Shown piece after piece: positions 56,201 to 62,035 of a DNA stretch of 64,000 nucleotides. The notes below the pieces were generated by a model, which was given only the letters and a program-made list of their open reading frames with translations, had not been told where the DNA came from and made no database searches. The stretch comes from Hyperoodon ampullatus. Its lineage: Eukaryota > Chordata > Mammalia > Artiodactyla > Ziphiidae. The position numbers and the translations under genes are program-made. Numbering within the stretch: position 1 is the stretch's first letter; each line of letters begins with the position of its first letter. The stretch covers positions 174,306,428 through 174,370,427 of the forward strand of contig OX457056.1 in the NCBI GenBank assembly GCA_949752795.1, in the 5' to 3' direction.

Positions 56201-57087
56201 ATCAATGGAAAGACAGCAATCTTGAATTGTGTAAAATCATAGGAGGAGGTATAGAACATTCGATGAACCCATTAAAATATTTAGAAAATGAAAATCATGG
56301 GCCAGATCAGAATATGACTGCTAAAAGAATAAAGCATTATTTATTAAATTTACCACGTTTGTCATATTTACCACATTTTAGAACAAAAAAAGGAAGCAGT
56401 ACACCAAGAAATTTAGGACAAGTAAAACAATACTATTTAATGGAGTGACTATTACATATAAATAACTCATTATCCCAAGAGTGAAATTGACTGAAAAATG
56501 CCCATAGGTTCAGAAGGGTTGGGGGGAATCCTTGTTCCCTTTTGAAATTGAAACCTGGGCAAGAAATCAAGCACTGTTTCAAAACATCCTTCAGGGACGG
56601 GAACAGAATACCATCTAGGATGGACTGTGGGTATGTGACAGGAGGGCAATTCTACAGTGCTGTTATTTGTGTTGTAGCAAGTTTCAGAGGATGAGATAGT
56701 GCTAACCATTCAAATTACAAATTAAGATAGCACTTTCCAGTTACCAAGAACACAGACTATTCAGAGGCAAAATTCTCTCTTAAAATGTCTAAGAACAGGA
56801 AATTCTGTAATAATCAGCAATTTCAAAATACTCACCCCATAATGGGGAACAGACTTCTCTCTTTTGAGCTAGAGCTGCTTTAAATGAACCTTTTCCTTAG
56901 AATTCTAGGCTAACGTTGCACTTACTGTTGAATAAACATGAGCTCCGTTTGCTAGCCGGTACGTGGCAATGCGCTGTAGACACTGAACGATCCTACTGCA
57001 GGCTTTAGCTTCCCTCTGCGCCAGCCCCAGGACACGATCGTCAGCCAACATGATGTTACTTGCAATGTCAACCATCACATCACCGAG
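20687..57087 (-). CDS. ADGRA3: Adhesion G-protein-coupled receptor A3, 3' nine coding exons (partial gene)
   Basis: Coding exons, in transcript order, are 57087-56926, 54364-54161, 45625-45412, 45201-44993, 35059-34935, 33859-33736, 25436-25291, 22166-22071 and 21929-20687. Each is flanked by AG/GT and the lengths sum to 840 codons plus stop with every phase matching. The product matches GPR125: extracellular stalk, GAIN/GPS region, seven hydrophobic helices, and a long Ser-rich tail ending KHETTV. The vertebrate protein is about 1320 residues, so about 480 N-terminal residues (leucine-rich repeats, Ig-like and hormone-receptor domains) lie outside the window. Known biology: a plasma-membrane orphan receptor linked to planar cell polarity, whose C-terminal ETTV binds Dlg-type PDZ scaffolds. 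No frameshift or internal stop is seen, so the gene looks functional. The promoter is not in the window. Confidence 0.97.
22071..22166 (-). CDS. ADGRA3: ADGRA3 exon: transmembrane helix 4 and second extracellular loop
   Basis: 96 bp, phase 2 in and phase 2 out (Tyr codon TA|C). The acceptor is gccctttctag and the donor is CCCTA followed by gtgagt. The peptide [19 protein letters not shown] is helix 4, followed by [13 protein letters not shown] in the extracellular loop. The intron that follows is only 141 bp (21930-22070). Confidence 0.97.
23080..24845 (+). mobile_element. L2 LINE, long decayed copy
   Basis: A pyrimidine-rich body lies in the ADGRA3 intron between the helix-3 and helix-4 exons. 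It ends with the L2 3' hallmark 'agactgtaaacccctcaagggcagg', then 'ctggcccagagcaaggtac...attaaac'. Confidence 0.6.
24985..25185 (-). mobile_element. MIR SINE, reverse
   Basis: Reverse MIR landmarks: 'cttaagtgctttacaaag', 'attcctcacaacaactccgtgaagg', 'cattcccactttgtatgagatagaaagg'. Confidence 0.65.
25291..25436 (-). CDS. ADGRA3: ADGRA3 exon: transmembrane helix 3 and second intracellular loop
   Basis: 146 bp, phase 0 in and phase 2 out (Arg codon AG|G). The acceptor is cttctttctag and the donor is CTCAG followed by gtatct. Helix 3 is [20 protein letters not shown]. It is followed by a basic intracellular loop, [13 protein letters not shown], and a proline-rich stretch, [10 protein letters not shown]. 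Confidence 0.97.
25950..26195 (+). mobile_element. MIR SINE
   Basis: The core 'ttttcctcatttgtaaactgagaatagtataa' is followed by 'aagcatttagcacatcgcctggtccctgataagcaatt'. Confidence 0.65.
26241..26459 (-). mobile_element. CHR-type SINE, short form, reverse
   Basis: Poly(T) of 28, then the reverse complement of the CHR body ending 'gccaccagggaagccc'. Perfect 12-bp target-site duplication aatgttcctcat at 26229-26240 and 26460-26471. It lies in the ADGRA3 intron between the helix-2 and helix-3 exons, in the sense orientation of the transcript. Confidence 0.97.
26704..26940 (+). mobile_element. CHR-type SINE, short form
   Basis: Head 'gggcctccctggtggcgcagtgg', body ending 'ggcccgcgtaccgc', then a long A/C tail. 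The target-site duplication agatatgtatggg(g) lies at 26691 and 26941. It is only 244 bp from the oppositely oriented copy to its left. Confidence 0.97.
26955..28439. other. Intronic sequence, unassigned
   Basis: Within the helix-2/helix-3 intron. No exon-like frame with splice sites and no named repeat noticed. Confidence 0.35.
28440..28630 (-). mobile_element. MIR SINE, reverse, diverged
   Basis: 'acagacgagactgaggctgaaagaagttaaatcatccaccagaggtcacatggtcagtggcagggctgcaactc' follows the reverse MIR consensus. Confidence 0.6.
28650..28885 (+). mobile_element. MIR SINE
   Basis: 'gccctagtgacttggggcaagttcttccaattctctaagactcaatttctgtactaataaaatctg' follows the forward MIR core. A (GGGGT)n run at 28661-28680 precedes it. 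Confidence 0.65.
30045..30190 (-). mobile_element. L2 3' end, reverse
   Basis: 'tatctgctgagcacctactatgcgtcaggtc' then 'attcctgctcctgtagagctctgagtcc' is the reverse complement of the L2 3' terminus. Confidence 0.6.
30490..30600 (-). mobile_element. MIR SINE fragment, reverse, followed by (CA)n
   Basis: 'aatagctagcgtctaactgagcatttactgtatgccaggcactc' is reverse MIR 3' sequence; 'gtgtgcgcgcacacacacacac' follows. Confidence 0.55.
30860..32420 (-). mobile_element. L1 fragment, reverse, old
   Basis: Read on the minus strand it gives L1 ORF2 and 3' text. On the plus strand the landmarks are 'gttgcttccaggtttctgctactgtgtagagtgctgctatgaat', 'tgtcttttcactttcctta' and 'tttctgattttaactcttcc'. The boundaries are approximate. 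Confidence 0.55.
32555..33050 (+). mobile_element. L1 3' region fragment (ORF2 end plus 3'UTR)
   Basis: 'gtatacatacaacggaatatttactcagccataaagaagaagg', 'gatgaaccttcaggacattatgctaaatgaaataaggcag', then '3'UTR-like' sequence. It is separated by about 0.7 kb from the helix-2 exon. Confidence 0.75.
33736..33859 (-). CDS. ADGRA3: ADGRA3 exon: transmembrane helix 2 and first extracellular loop
   Basis: 124 bp, entered in phase 2 and left in phase 0. The acceptor is cttttaacag and the donor is GCA followed by gtaagt. The peptide [12 protein letters not shown] leads into helix 2 ([17 protein letters not shown]) and ends with [11 protein letters not shown]. The last segment carries an extracellular Cys, the likely partner of the loop-2 disulphide, and an NAS sequon. 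Confidence 0.97.
33992..34033. repeat. (CA)n microsatellite
   Basis: A CA run with CAGA interruptions. On the transcript strand it is a (TG)n tract about 130 bp upstream of the acceptor of the helix-2 exon. Confidence 0.9.
34935..35059 (-). CDS. ADGRA3: ADGRA3 exon: linker and transmembrane helix 1
   Basis: 125 bp, phase 0 in and phase 2 out (Ser codon split AG|T). The acceptor is tctgccctcag and the donor is CACAG followed by gtaag. The peptide starts [10 protein letters not shown]. It then enters a hydrophobic run of about 24 residues ([20 protein letters not shown]), which is helix 1, and ends YIYHHS. Confidence 0.97.
35525..35710 (-). mobile_element. L2 3' end, reverse
   Basis: 'gttcaacaaatatgaatggaccagacacagtgcaaagcacagg' then 'ttcttgcccctgaagagctgaaagtc'. 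Confidence 0.5.
35720..35920 (-). mobile_element. MIR SINE, reverse
   Basis: 'atagcatttactataatccaggcactgtgccagc', 'gagtaaccctatgagctgggtatattgttagccccatttcatagcctgaaaaactgaggc'. Confidence 0.7.
36490..36640 (-). mobile_element. L2 3' end, reverse
   Basis: 'tttgataaatgttaactgggtacccaccatggcaaggcactatgccaagcactggg' is the reverse L2 3' pattern. Confidence 0.5.
37486..38292 (+). mobile_element. L1 3' end (ORF2 C-terminus, 3'UTR, A-tail), relatively young
   Basis: 105 codons are still open at 37512-37826, encoding the L1 ORF2 C-terminal segment ([38 protein letters not shown]). The 3'UTR follows and ends 'attatactccaataaagatg' with an A-run at 38279-38292. It is 5'-truncated and cannot mobilise. 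Confidence 0.9.
38610..38922 (+). mobile_element. L1 3'UTR fragment
   Basis: 'ccagttataaaataaagtcctggcaatacagtgtgcagtatggg', 'aaatatcaaatcgttacactgtattcccgaaactaatac', ending 'aattatacctctactttaa'. Confidence 0.75.
39531..39644 (-). other. Candidate cassette exon in the ADGRA3 intron between GPS and helix 1 (unproven)
   Basis: On the minus strand a pyrimidine-rich tract (tttttttacatttttgatttcag) is followed by 114 bp and then CTG followed by gtgagt, a near-consensus donor. The 114 bp is exactly 38 codons with no stop in the phase-0 frame required by both neighbouring exons (ATG| and |GAT). The peptide starts [10 protein letters not shown] and ends LPSIIQIL. The known ADGRA3 protein joins NYAVLM directly to DLTGSELY, so this is not part of the canonical transcript. 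It may be a rare exon or coincidence. Confidence 0.25.
39677..40006 (+). mobile_element. CHR-type SINE, long form
   Basis: Head 'gggcttccctggtggcgcagtgg' through the 3' unit 'gatgaagagtggcccctgc' and an A-rich tail. The target-site duplication aaaaaaacccacaa lies at 39661-39674 and 40007-40020. The left duplication forms part of the pyrimidine tract of the candidate exon at 39531-39644. Confidence 0.95.
40080..41500 (+). mobile_element. Old L1 ORF2/3' fragment, split by an LTR
   Basis: ORF2-like text 'cacagacctaaatgtgaaaggtaaaacac' and 'ggataagcaaagatttcttaaataggac' before 40310, continuing at 40687 with 'actgggagaagccatttgcaacacataaatccaac'. The C-terminal region runs to about 41400 and includes an A19 run at 41237. 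Confidence 0.65.
40316..40680 (+). mobile_element. MaLR (MST/MLT1-type) LTR inserted in L1
   Basis: Starts 'tatatagactgaatacgtccccctc', has 'gcgattaggtcatgaggatggagcccttatgaacaggattagtg', and ends 'gtggtattctgttctggcagttgaattgattaaaaca'. A duplication of ggcatg flanks it (40310-40315 and 40681-40686), as expected for LTR integration. Confidence 0.85.
41770..42040 (+). mobile_element. MIR SINE
   Basis: 'gaaaacttggtcatggtccttagcctctctatgccttggtctctccacctgtaaactgggggtaataatag' is the MIR core. Confidence 0.75.
42041..44992. other. Intronic sequence upstream of the GPS exon donor, unassigned
   Basis: About 2.9 kb of AT-rich intron between the helix-1 and GPS exons. I see no repeat landmark or exon-like frame. 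Confidence 0.35.
44993..45201 (-). CDS. ADGRA3: ADGRA3 exon: GPS motif and tethered-agonist (Stachel-like) segment
   Basis: 209 bp; the acceptor is catatcctccag and the donor is ATG followed by gtacgg. The peptide runs from [14 protein letters not shown] to SNYAVLM. It carries the GPS signature: the Trp in GGW, cysteines in DGC, ILC and IQC, then [11 protein letters not shown]. The canonical cleavage triad His-Leu-Ser/Thr is replaced here by Ser-Leu-Ser, so self-cleavage is doubtful. From memory the same replacement occurs in the human ortholog. Two sequons are present (NVT, NIT). Confidence 0.96.
45412..45625 (-). CDS. ADGRA3: ADGRA3 exon: GAIN domain
   Basis: 214 bp, entered in phase 0 and left in phase 1 (codon GAT split G|AT). 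The acceptor is atattttcag and the donor is ATAG followed by gtttgt, a non-optimal donor. The peptide runs [13 protein letters not shown] to VTPVILTKI. It includes a sequon (GNST) and a basic stretch KQKREVR that resembles a proprotein-convertase site. The intron after it is only 210 bp (45202-45411). Confidence 0.95.
45626..48239. other. Intronic sequence, unassigned
   Basis: AT-rich intron 5' of the GAIN exon at 45412-45625. Part of 46400-46640 may be decayed LINE but I cannot assign it. No coding signal. Confidence 0.35.
48240..48988 (+). mobile_element. L1 3' end (ORF2 C-terminus, 3'UTR)
   Basis: 'gtgcagccactatggaaaacagtatggaggttcc', 'gcagtatggatggaactagag', 'gaacagacttgtggttgccaaggggg', ending 'aaatcaactatatttcaatt' plus A-run. 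It closely resembles the copy at 62.8-63.3 kb. Confidence 0.88.
49273..49608 (+). mobile_element. Tigger-type (TcMar) non-autonomous DNA transposon
   Basis: The left end 'caggcatacctcgttttattgc' and right end 'atctccgaggtctgcctg' are inverted repeats of each other, with TA after the right end. A T22-24 tract sits at 49331-49354. Confidence 0.75.
50270..50392 (-). mobile_element. L2 3' end, reverse
   Basis: 'catttattggatgtttccttcctctgtgcatggcactgtgc' then 'ccattgtccttgccctcaaatatt'. Confidence 0.5.
50395..50625 (-). mobile_element. MIR SINE, reverse
   Basis: 'aagagctaacatttattaagtgctaaccctgtgccaggcactgctgtaaatg' through 'cattcagagaggttaagatacttgcccaaggtttcatagc'. Confidence 0.75.
50626..53759. 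other. Intronic sequence, unassigned
   Basis: The longest stretch without a named repeat in the gene body. Short open frames here lack splice sites or recognisable domains. Confidence 0.35.
53760..54111 (+). mobile_element. MER2/Tigger-like DNA transposon
   Basis: The left end 'cagtcatcctccatatccacag' and right end 'atatacggagggtcgactg' are imperfect inverted repeats flanked by TA on both sides (53758-53759 and 54112-54113). The length of about 350 bp fits MER2. Confidence 0.8.
54161..54364 (-). CDS. ADGRA3: ADGRA3 exon: GAIN domain, beta-rich part
   Basis: 204 bp, 68 codons, phase 0 at both ends. The acceptor is ttttgaag before TAT TCA CCC and the donor is AAG followed by gtacgt. The peptide starts [13 protein letters not shown] and ends FSSLALK. 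It contains an N-glycosylation sequon (CNVSNTF) and two cysteines (MTCTVF and FKCNVS). The acceptor has a weak pyrimidine tract. A Tigger/MER2-like transposon ends only 49 bp into the intron beyond the donor. Confidence 0.95.
54365..55972. other. Intronic sequence, unassigned
   Basis: No gene or named repeat noted between the GAIN exon and the SINE at 55988. Confidence 0.35.
55988..56190 (+). mobile_element. CHR-type SINE, short form
   Basis: Head 'ggcttccctggtggcgcagtgg', ending 'gcctgcgtactgtgc' and A10. The perfect target-site duplication aaaaaggttccactg precedes it (55973-55987), and its copy follows at 56186-56200, overlapping the A-tail. Confidence 0.96.
56926..57087 (-). CDS. ADGRA3: ADGRA3 exon: extracellular stalk before/into GAIN domain (first exon in window)
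   Basis: 162 bp, 54 codons, starting and ending in phase 0. The acceptor is ctgctag before CTC GGT GAT and the donor is ACA followed by gtaagt. The peptide begins [11 protein letters not shown] and ends NGAHVYST. It is alpha-helical looking with two cysteines (KACSRIVQC), as expected for the helical subdomain A of a GAIN domain. The next exon continues [10 protein letters not shown], the junction known from GPR125 orthologs. The exon upstream is not in this window, so the intron on its 5' side is longer than 6.9 kb. Confidence 0.95.
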
Positions 57088-57504
57088 CTAGCAGGCGTGC
57101 AGGAGAGAAAAGGAAGCTCTTTAAAGCCAACGCAGGCGGCTTTACATCATCAAAATCCTAATGAGACACCAAGATGGGCCTTCAGTCTAAATTTTCACGT
57201 GAAAACCCAACAGGCATTTGACTTGCTTCTCATTAAAACATCTCCAGATAGGAAGAGCACAGTCAGTTATAACCATTTGGTAATATTTAGCTCAAAACAG
57301 TACACGTAAGTAACCATCGAATCATTGGTGAAAAGACTGACATGCAGTATTCAAACTGATGAAGGATGGAGGTGAGGAGGAGAAAGGCAATTAAATTAAT
57401 CAAGGGGAGGGAAAGATGTCACGTGATTCTCAGAATAAAAAGATCTCGACTCTGTCTGGAAAATTACTTATCTTCTTTTTGCATGTTACTTAACATTATT
57501 ATTA

Positions 57505-57577
57505 AGAAATATTTGCCACACATTGTCAATCAACTATACTTCAACTTGAAAAAAATTTTTTAATTAAAAAAAAGAAA
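57505..57577 (+). mobile_element. L1 3' tail fragment
   Basis: 'ccacacattgtcaatcaactatacttcaacttg' followed by an A/T-rich tail. Confidence 0.6.
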
Positions 57578-57589
57578 CTTACACTGGCT

Positions 57590-57785
57590 CCCTCATTAGT
57601 ATCCTGTCATGTTCAAAACTCTAGGTACGTCCAACTATTGCAAGTTCCCCATATGCGCTGGGCCATCACACATGTCTATGCACATGTGGTTCCCTCTACC
57701 TCGCATGAGCTGCTTCTTGCTTTCCTCCCAACTCAAGGGATGGTTTAAGACCCAGTGCCACAAAATAAATGGATCCTAAGAAGTG
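57590..57785 (+). mobile_element. L2 LINE fragment
   Basis: 'tggttccctctacctcgcatgagctgcttcttgctttcctcccaactcaaggg' resembles the L2 3' region. Confidence 0.4.
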
Positions 57786-58399
57786 TCCACTTTTCCACCG
57801 CTTGTTTCGTTTCATTTACTCAGTTCTTTTCATTAGCTCAGTTCATAACTTACAGATGTAAACATCTGTTGGGCAATGCCAGTGGAATGTCAATTGGCCG
57901 TTGTTGATGGTGACTTGTGTGTCCCATATCAGAGAAGTGCACTGAACGGTCCAGGCTAAGGAGGCAGCCTGTTGTCAAGGGGGTTTGCTACTGAGCAAAA
58001 TGTTCACAAGAGTGAGAGCCATGGCAGAAAGAACACAAGCATTCCAGAGGTAGCACTGGAGGATTTACGAACTGGCAGGTCCTCTAACCAAGAAAGAAGC
58101 ATCAAAAGCCCCAAAGCCAAGCCAGAAAGCCAAGGCCATTTCAGCAGACCTTTAGATCATCCCAGAAGATCCCAGCTGAGCTTTTCAACCCTGTTCTGCC
58201 TCCAATGCTCTTCCCAGAGTGTGTAACTATGACAGCTGAGAGGGGTTTGGAAAAAGGTCAGTCCTTTCCACCCATGGTTCACTTCAGGAACAAGACAAGC
58301 CTGCAGAAATCCACCAGATCCTACCCCCGGAGCCTTGGAGTGAAGCAACTGCAGTAAGAACAGGGGAAAGAACAGAACCGCAGATCCTTACGGTGAGCA
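57786..58399. other. Intronic sequence, unassigned
   Basis: Moderate GC; short open frames on both strands but no splice-flanked ADGRA3-like exon. Confidence 0.35.
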
Positions 58400-58580
58400 G
58401 GGCAGGCACCTCCCATACCTTCCTTTATTTGTGAAATAAGGATAATAACCATCCTGTCTTTTCTGCATGTTGTAAAGATTAAGTTCCACTAATAACTGTA
58501 AGACTCCTGAAACCATGCTTGGCACATGGCAGGTCCTCAAAACATAGCTCTTCTTGTTATTTTTATTGTTTTTTATTTTC
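58400..58580 (+). mobile_element. MIR SINE
   Basis: 'tttatttgtgaaataaggataataaccatcctg' then 'catgcttggcacatggcaggtcctcaaaacatagctcttcttgttatt'. Confidence 0.65.
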
Positions 58581-58689
58581 ATTTCAATCCCAAAGTAAGT
58601 CTATTTGAGGATGACAGGCTCTAGAAGAAGTGTTAAGAGGGGTACATTTTTAAAGTCTATGTGTTCATGCATATAAAGAGAAACAATGC

Positions 58690-58920
58690 ATCCAGCAAAA
58701 CTGCCACTTCCTCCTCTGGAAAGCCCCACTGCCTCATCCAATTAAAATATAGTTAACTGACTTCATACTGCCCTTACCATCGTGTGTCACAATTCTGTCC
58801 TTATTTTAATTCCAGTGTAAACATCTTGGGGGCAGGGACAGCACAACATCCTATTTATATCCATACCCTTATTCATTAGTGTAACTCTTTGTATAAAAGC
58901 CAATAGCTGTACAATATCCA
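58690..58920 (+). mobile_element. L2 LINE 3' fragment
   Basis: 'cttcctcctctggaaagccccactgcc' then 'agtgtaaacatcttgggggcagggacagcac', the L2 3' pattern. Confidence 0.55.
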
Positions 58921-59277
58921 TTCACTCCCTGACTAAATATTCATTGAGGACCAAGGTGAACTAGACACTGTCCCAAGCAATGGAGATTCAGCAGTTAAAG
59001 AAACATAAAAGGGCTTCCCTGGTGGCACAGTGGTTGAGAATCTGCCTGCCAATGCAGGGGACATGAGTTCGGGCCCTGGTCTGGGAAGATCCCACATGCC
59101 GCAGAGCGACTGGGCCCGTGAGCCACAACTACTGAACCTGCGCGTCTGGAGCCTGTGCTCTGCAATGGGAGAGGCCGTGACAGTGAGGGGCCTGCGCACT
59201 GCGATGAGGAGTGGCCCCCACTCACCGCGGCTGGAGAGGGCCCTCGCGCAGAAACGAAGACCCAACACAGCCAAAAA

Positions 59278-59319
<42 letters not shown>

Positions 59320-59400
59320 TTAAAAAAAGAAACATAAAAGATCTGTTTTGGAGTTTATACCTAGTAAAGAAAGTATATAACAAGCAAGTAAATACATTTT
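58921..59400 (-). mobile_element. L2 3' end, reverse, split by a SINE
   Basis: 'aaatattcattgaggaccaaggtgaactagacactgtcccaagcaatggagattcagcag' continues after the SINE as 'aaaagatctgttttggagtttatacctagtaaag'. Both halves follow the reverse L2 consensus. Confidence 0.5.
59012..59325 (+). mobile_element. CHR-type SINE, long form, with (AAAT)n tail
   Basis: Head 'ggcttccctggtggcacagtgg', 3' unit 'gatgaggagtggcccccac', and a tail of about eleven AAAT units at 59272-59316. Perfect target-site duplication aaagaaacataaaag at 58997-59011 and 59326-59340. Confidence 0.96.
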
Positions 59401-59880
59401 TAAAAAGTGACTAGGTTGTGATACCTGCAATAAAGGAAATAAGCAGAGTAGTATATGATAGATAGTAATGGAATATAATTCAAAAACCCTATTCCAATAG
59501 ACTCACATATTCTCAAGAGGCATTTCACCCAAACCCAATACATTAACAAGATCAAACTCTGTAGAATCCTGAGTCTGTTCATTTGACACAATTTTTGAAA
59601 ACATCAATGCCTTGGAACATATTCCCAAAAACAACAGGTATGAGGGTAAATTTCATTTTAACAGAAGCCCTTATTTCTGGAGTTATGAAGACGGGTAGTG
59701 ACTCCTGAATATGTCAATCAGCCATTTATACAGCAACTGAAATAATAACTGCCACCTCTTAATGGGAATTCAGAGTAGTTGGACTAATTTGGTTATGTTT
59801 TTATCTCTTATTCTTAACTTTTATTTCAAGTTTGTATGTGAAAATAAATAAAAAGATGATGCGGTAAGATATATCTACTG

Positions 59881-60853
59881 CAGTGGTCCCCAACCTTTTT
59901 GGCACCAGGGACTGGTTTCGTGGAAGACAATTTTTCCACGGACAGGGGGTGGGGGAGAGGATGGTTCAGGCGGTCACGCAAGCCATGGGGAGCGATGTGG
60001 AGTGATGGGGAGTGATGGGGAGGGATGGGGAGCGATGGGGAGGGATGGGGAGTGATGTGGAGGGATGGGGAGGGATGGGGAGGGACGGAGAGCGATGTGG
60101 AGGGACGGGGAGGGATGGGGAGCGATGTGGAGGGACGGGGAGGGATGGCGAGCGATGGGGAGGGACGGGGAGGGATGGGGAGGGACGGAGAGCGATGTGG
60201 AGGGACGGGGAGGGATGGGGAGCGATGTGGAGGGACGGGGAGGGATGGCGAGCGATGGGGAGGGACGGGGAGGGATGGGGAGGGACGGAGAGCGATGTGG
60301 AGGGACGGGGAGGGATGGGGAGCGATGGGGAGGGACGGGGAGCGACGGGGAGACGGGGAGTGATGCGGAGGGATGGGGAGGATGGGGAGGGATGGAGAGT
60401 GATGGGGAGGGATGGAGAGCGATGGGGAGGGACAGGGAGTGACGGGGAGCAATGGGGAGGGATGGGGAGGGACGGGGAGTGATGCGGAGGGACGGGGAGG
60501 ATGGGGAGGGACAGGGAGGGACGGGGAGCGACGGGGAGCGACGGGGAGGGACGGGGAGTGATGAGGAGGGATGGGGAGGATGGGGAGGGATGGAGAGTGA
60601 TGGGGAGGGATGGAGAGCGATGGGGAGGGACGGGGAGTGACGGGGAGCAACGGGGAGGGACGGGGAGCGATGCGGAGGGATGGGGAGGATGGGGAGGGAT
60701 GGAGAGCGATGGGGAGGGATGGGGAGCGACGGGGAGGGATGGGGAGCGACGGGGAGCAGCAGATGAAGCTTTGCTCACCTCCTGCTGTGCAGCCCGGTTC
60801 CTAACAGGTCTCAGACCGATACCTGTAGGCTGCCCAGGGGTTGGGGACCCCTG
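59881..60853 (-). mobile_element. hAT/MER1-like DNA transposon containing a minisatellite
   Basis: The left end 'cagtggtccccaaccttttt' and right end 'ggttggggacccctg' are inverted repeats. Next to them are the MER1 landmarks 'ggcaccagggactggtttcgtggaagac' and 'ctgctgtgcagcccggttcctaacagg'. The flanking octamers atctactg (59873) and ctctatag (60854) share the TCTA core of hAT target duplications. The interior has been replaced or expanded into a tandem repeat. Confidence 0.8.
59985..60757. repeat. G-rich minisatellite, 10-nt unit, about 77 copies
   Basis: Units are of the type agggatgggg, with variants agggacgggg, agcgatgtgg and agtgatgggg. From 60071 to 60320 the array repeats perfectly with a 100-bp period. 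After 60361 the phase shifts by one 9-nt unit at intervals (markers at 60362, 60481, 60560 and 60669). Long open frames on both strands here (Pro/Ser/His-rich or Gly/Asp/Arg-rich) are by-products of the repeat and are not genes. Confidence 0.97.
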
Positions 60854-60861
60854 CTCTATAG

Positions 60862-61884
60862 CTATAAAAAAAGAAATGACCATTGGCTGCAAAAACTTAA
60901 AAGATAAAATACAGGAAAATACAAATTCTCCTCTGAGGCACTACTCAAATATTTCTGTAGTGTTTAAAAAATGAGCACAAGTACAACTAGTTTCATAATT
61001 TCTTTAAAAGTTTTACATGTATGGACTTTATGAAAATCCAACATGAGACCTGACTGATACATCATCTCTTCTGAAAAACTATGTTTTGATCAAAGAACTA
61101 CAGCTATGGGTCACTAGATAATGCCGGTAAAGGAATTTAACATGTGTTAATAATTGTAAAGAAGAGAAATATCTCTAAGAATGTACAGAGCTAATAAGAG
61201 TGGTTGCCTTAGCTGAGAACAAGCTATTTTTCTCATTATTTCATTATAAATGGCTAAGAACTAAGGAAAGGGATTTGTTGCCAATATATCCCTAGGGCAG
61301 GTAATCACGAAATGCTACATGCTTCTGTAGCTTGGTTACGGAAGTAGTTCTGAATCCTTCACGGTGGCAAAAAAGGGACACAGAAAGGATAACAGTGCAT
61401 GAAGAATTACACTGGATTTAAAAAGTATTCCTGAAATGTGACACACAGATATAGTTTAATAACTGCAACCAGCGTTAGGAAGCACTGTCTTCTCTCTTTG
61501 ACCGCATTCCCTGAAGGCCACGCCAGCCACAAAAGGGTCAGAAGGAATCATGCACCTGCTCTTCCACCTGTCACACTAAACAGTGAGGATCAAATGAAAA
61601 CACTCTGAACACACTTTATCCAAGATAAAAGGATAAAAAAAAGAAAATGCCACATTAATAACAATGAACTCTTTAAATGTCATCTGCTGTAAGAGACAGA
61701 GTGTTTCATGTTGTTTTCTATATTCATGTTCAGAACCCTGGGCAAAATTAGTTCAAAAATCATCCATAAATTCCATGAATTTCTGATGTTAGTTCATGAA
61801 ACACACAAGATAATACATAGACTAAACTTGATGATATTTAATTTTAATGTAATAGAAGCATAAAATAACACTGCAGCTAGAATA
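60862..61884. other. Intronic sequence, unassigned
   Basis: No gene or named repeat noted. Confidence 0.35.
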
Positions 61885-62035
61885 TTTATGTGTCTTGGAG
61901 TTAAGTACTCCTGGGTTAAGATTTCAACTATCCCGTACATGTTAAATACCCATAGCAAATTATTTAGCCTCTCCAAGACTCAGTTTGCCCATCTGTAAAA
62001 TGAGACCAAGAACCCTATGAGAAGTGCCCAGAATG
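61885..62035 (+). mobile_element. MIR SINE
   Basis: 'gcaaattatttagcctctccaagactcagtttgcccatctgtaaaatgagacc' is the MIR core. Confidence 0.75.

Noticed and set aside
59985..60757. Regular short repeats as a possible CRISPR array
   Set aside because: No unique spacers, a 10-nt unit, and a eukaryotic intron; it is a minisatellite.
59826..60974. Open frames of 112-308 codons on both strands (Pro/Ser/His-rich minus, Gly/Asp/Arg-rich plus)
   Set aside because: They arise because a 10-nt repeat lacking stops keeps several frames open on both strands. There is no domain, start context or splice evidence.
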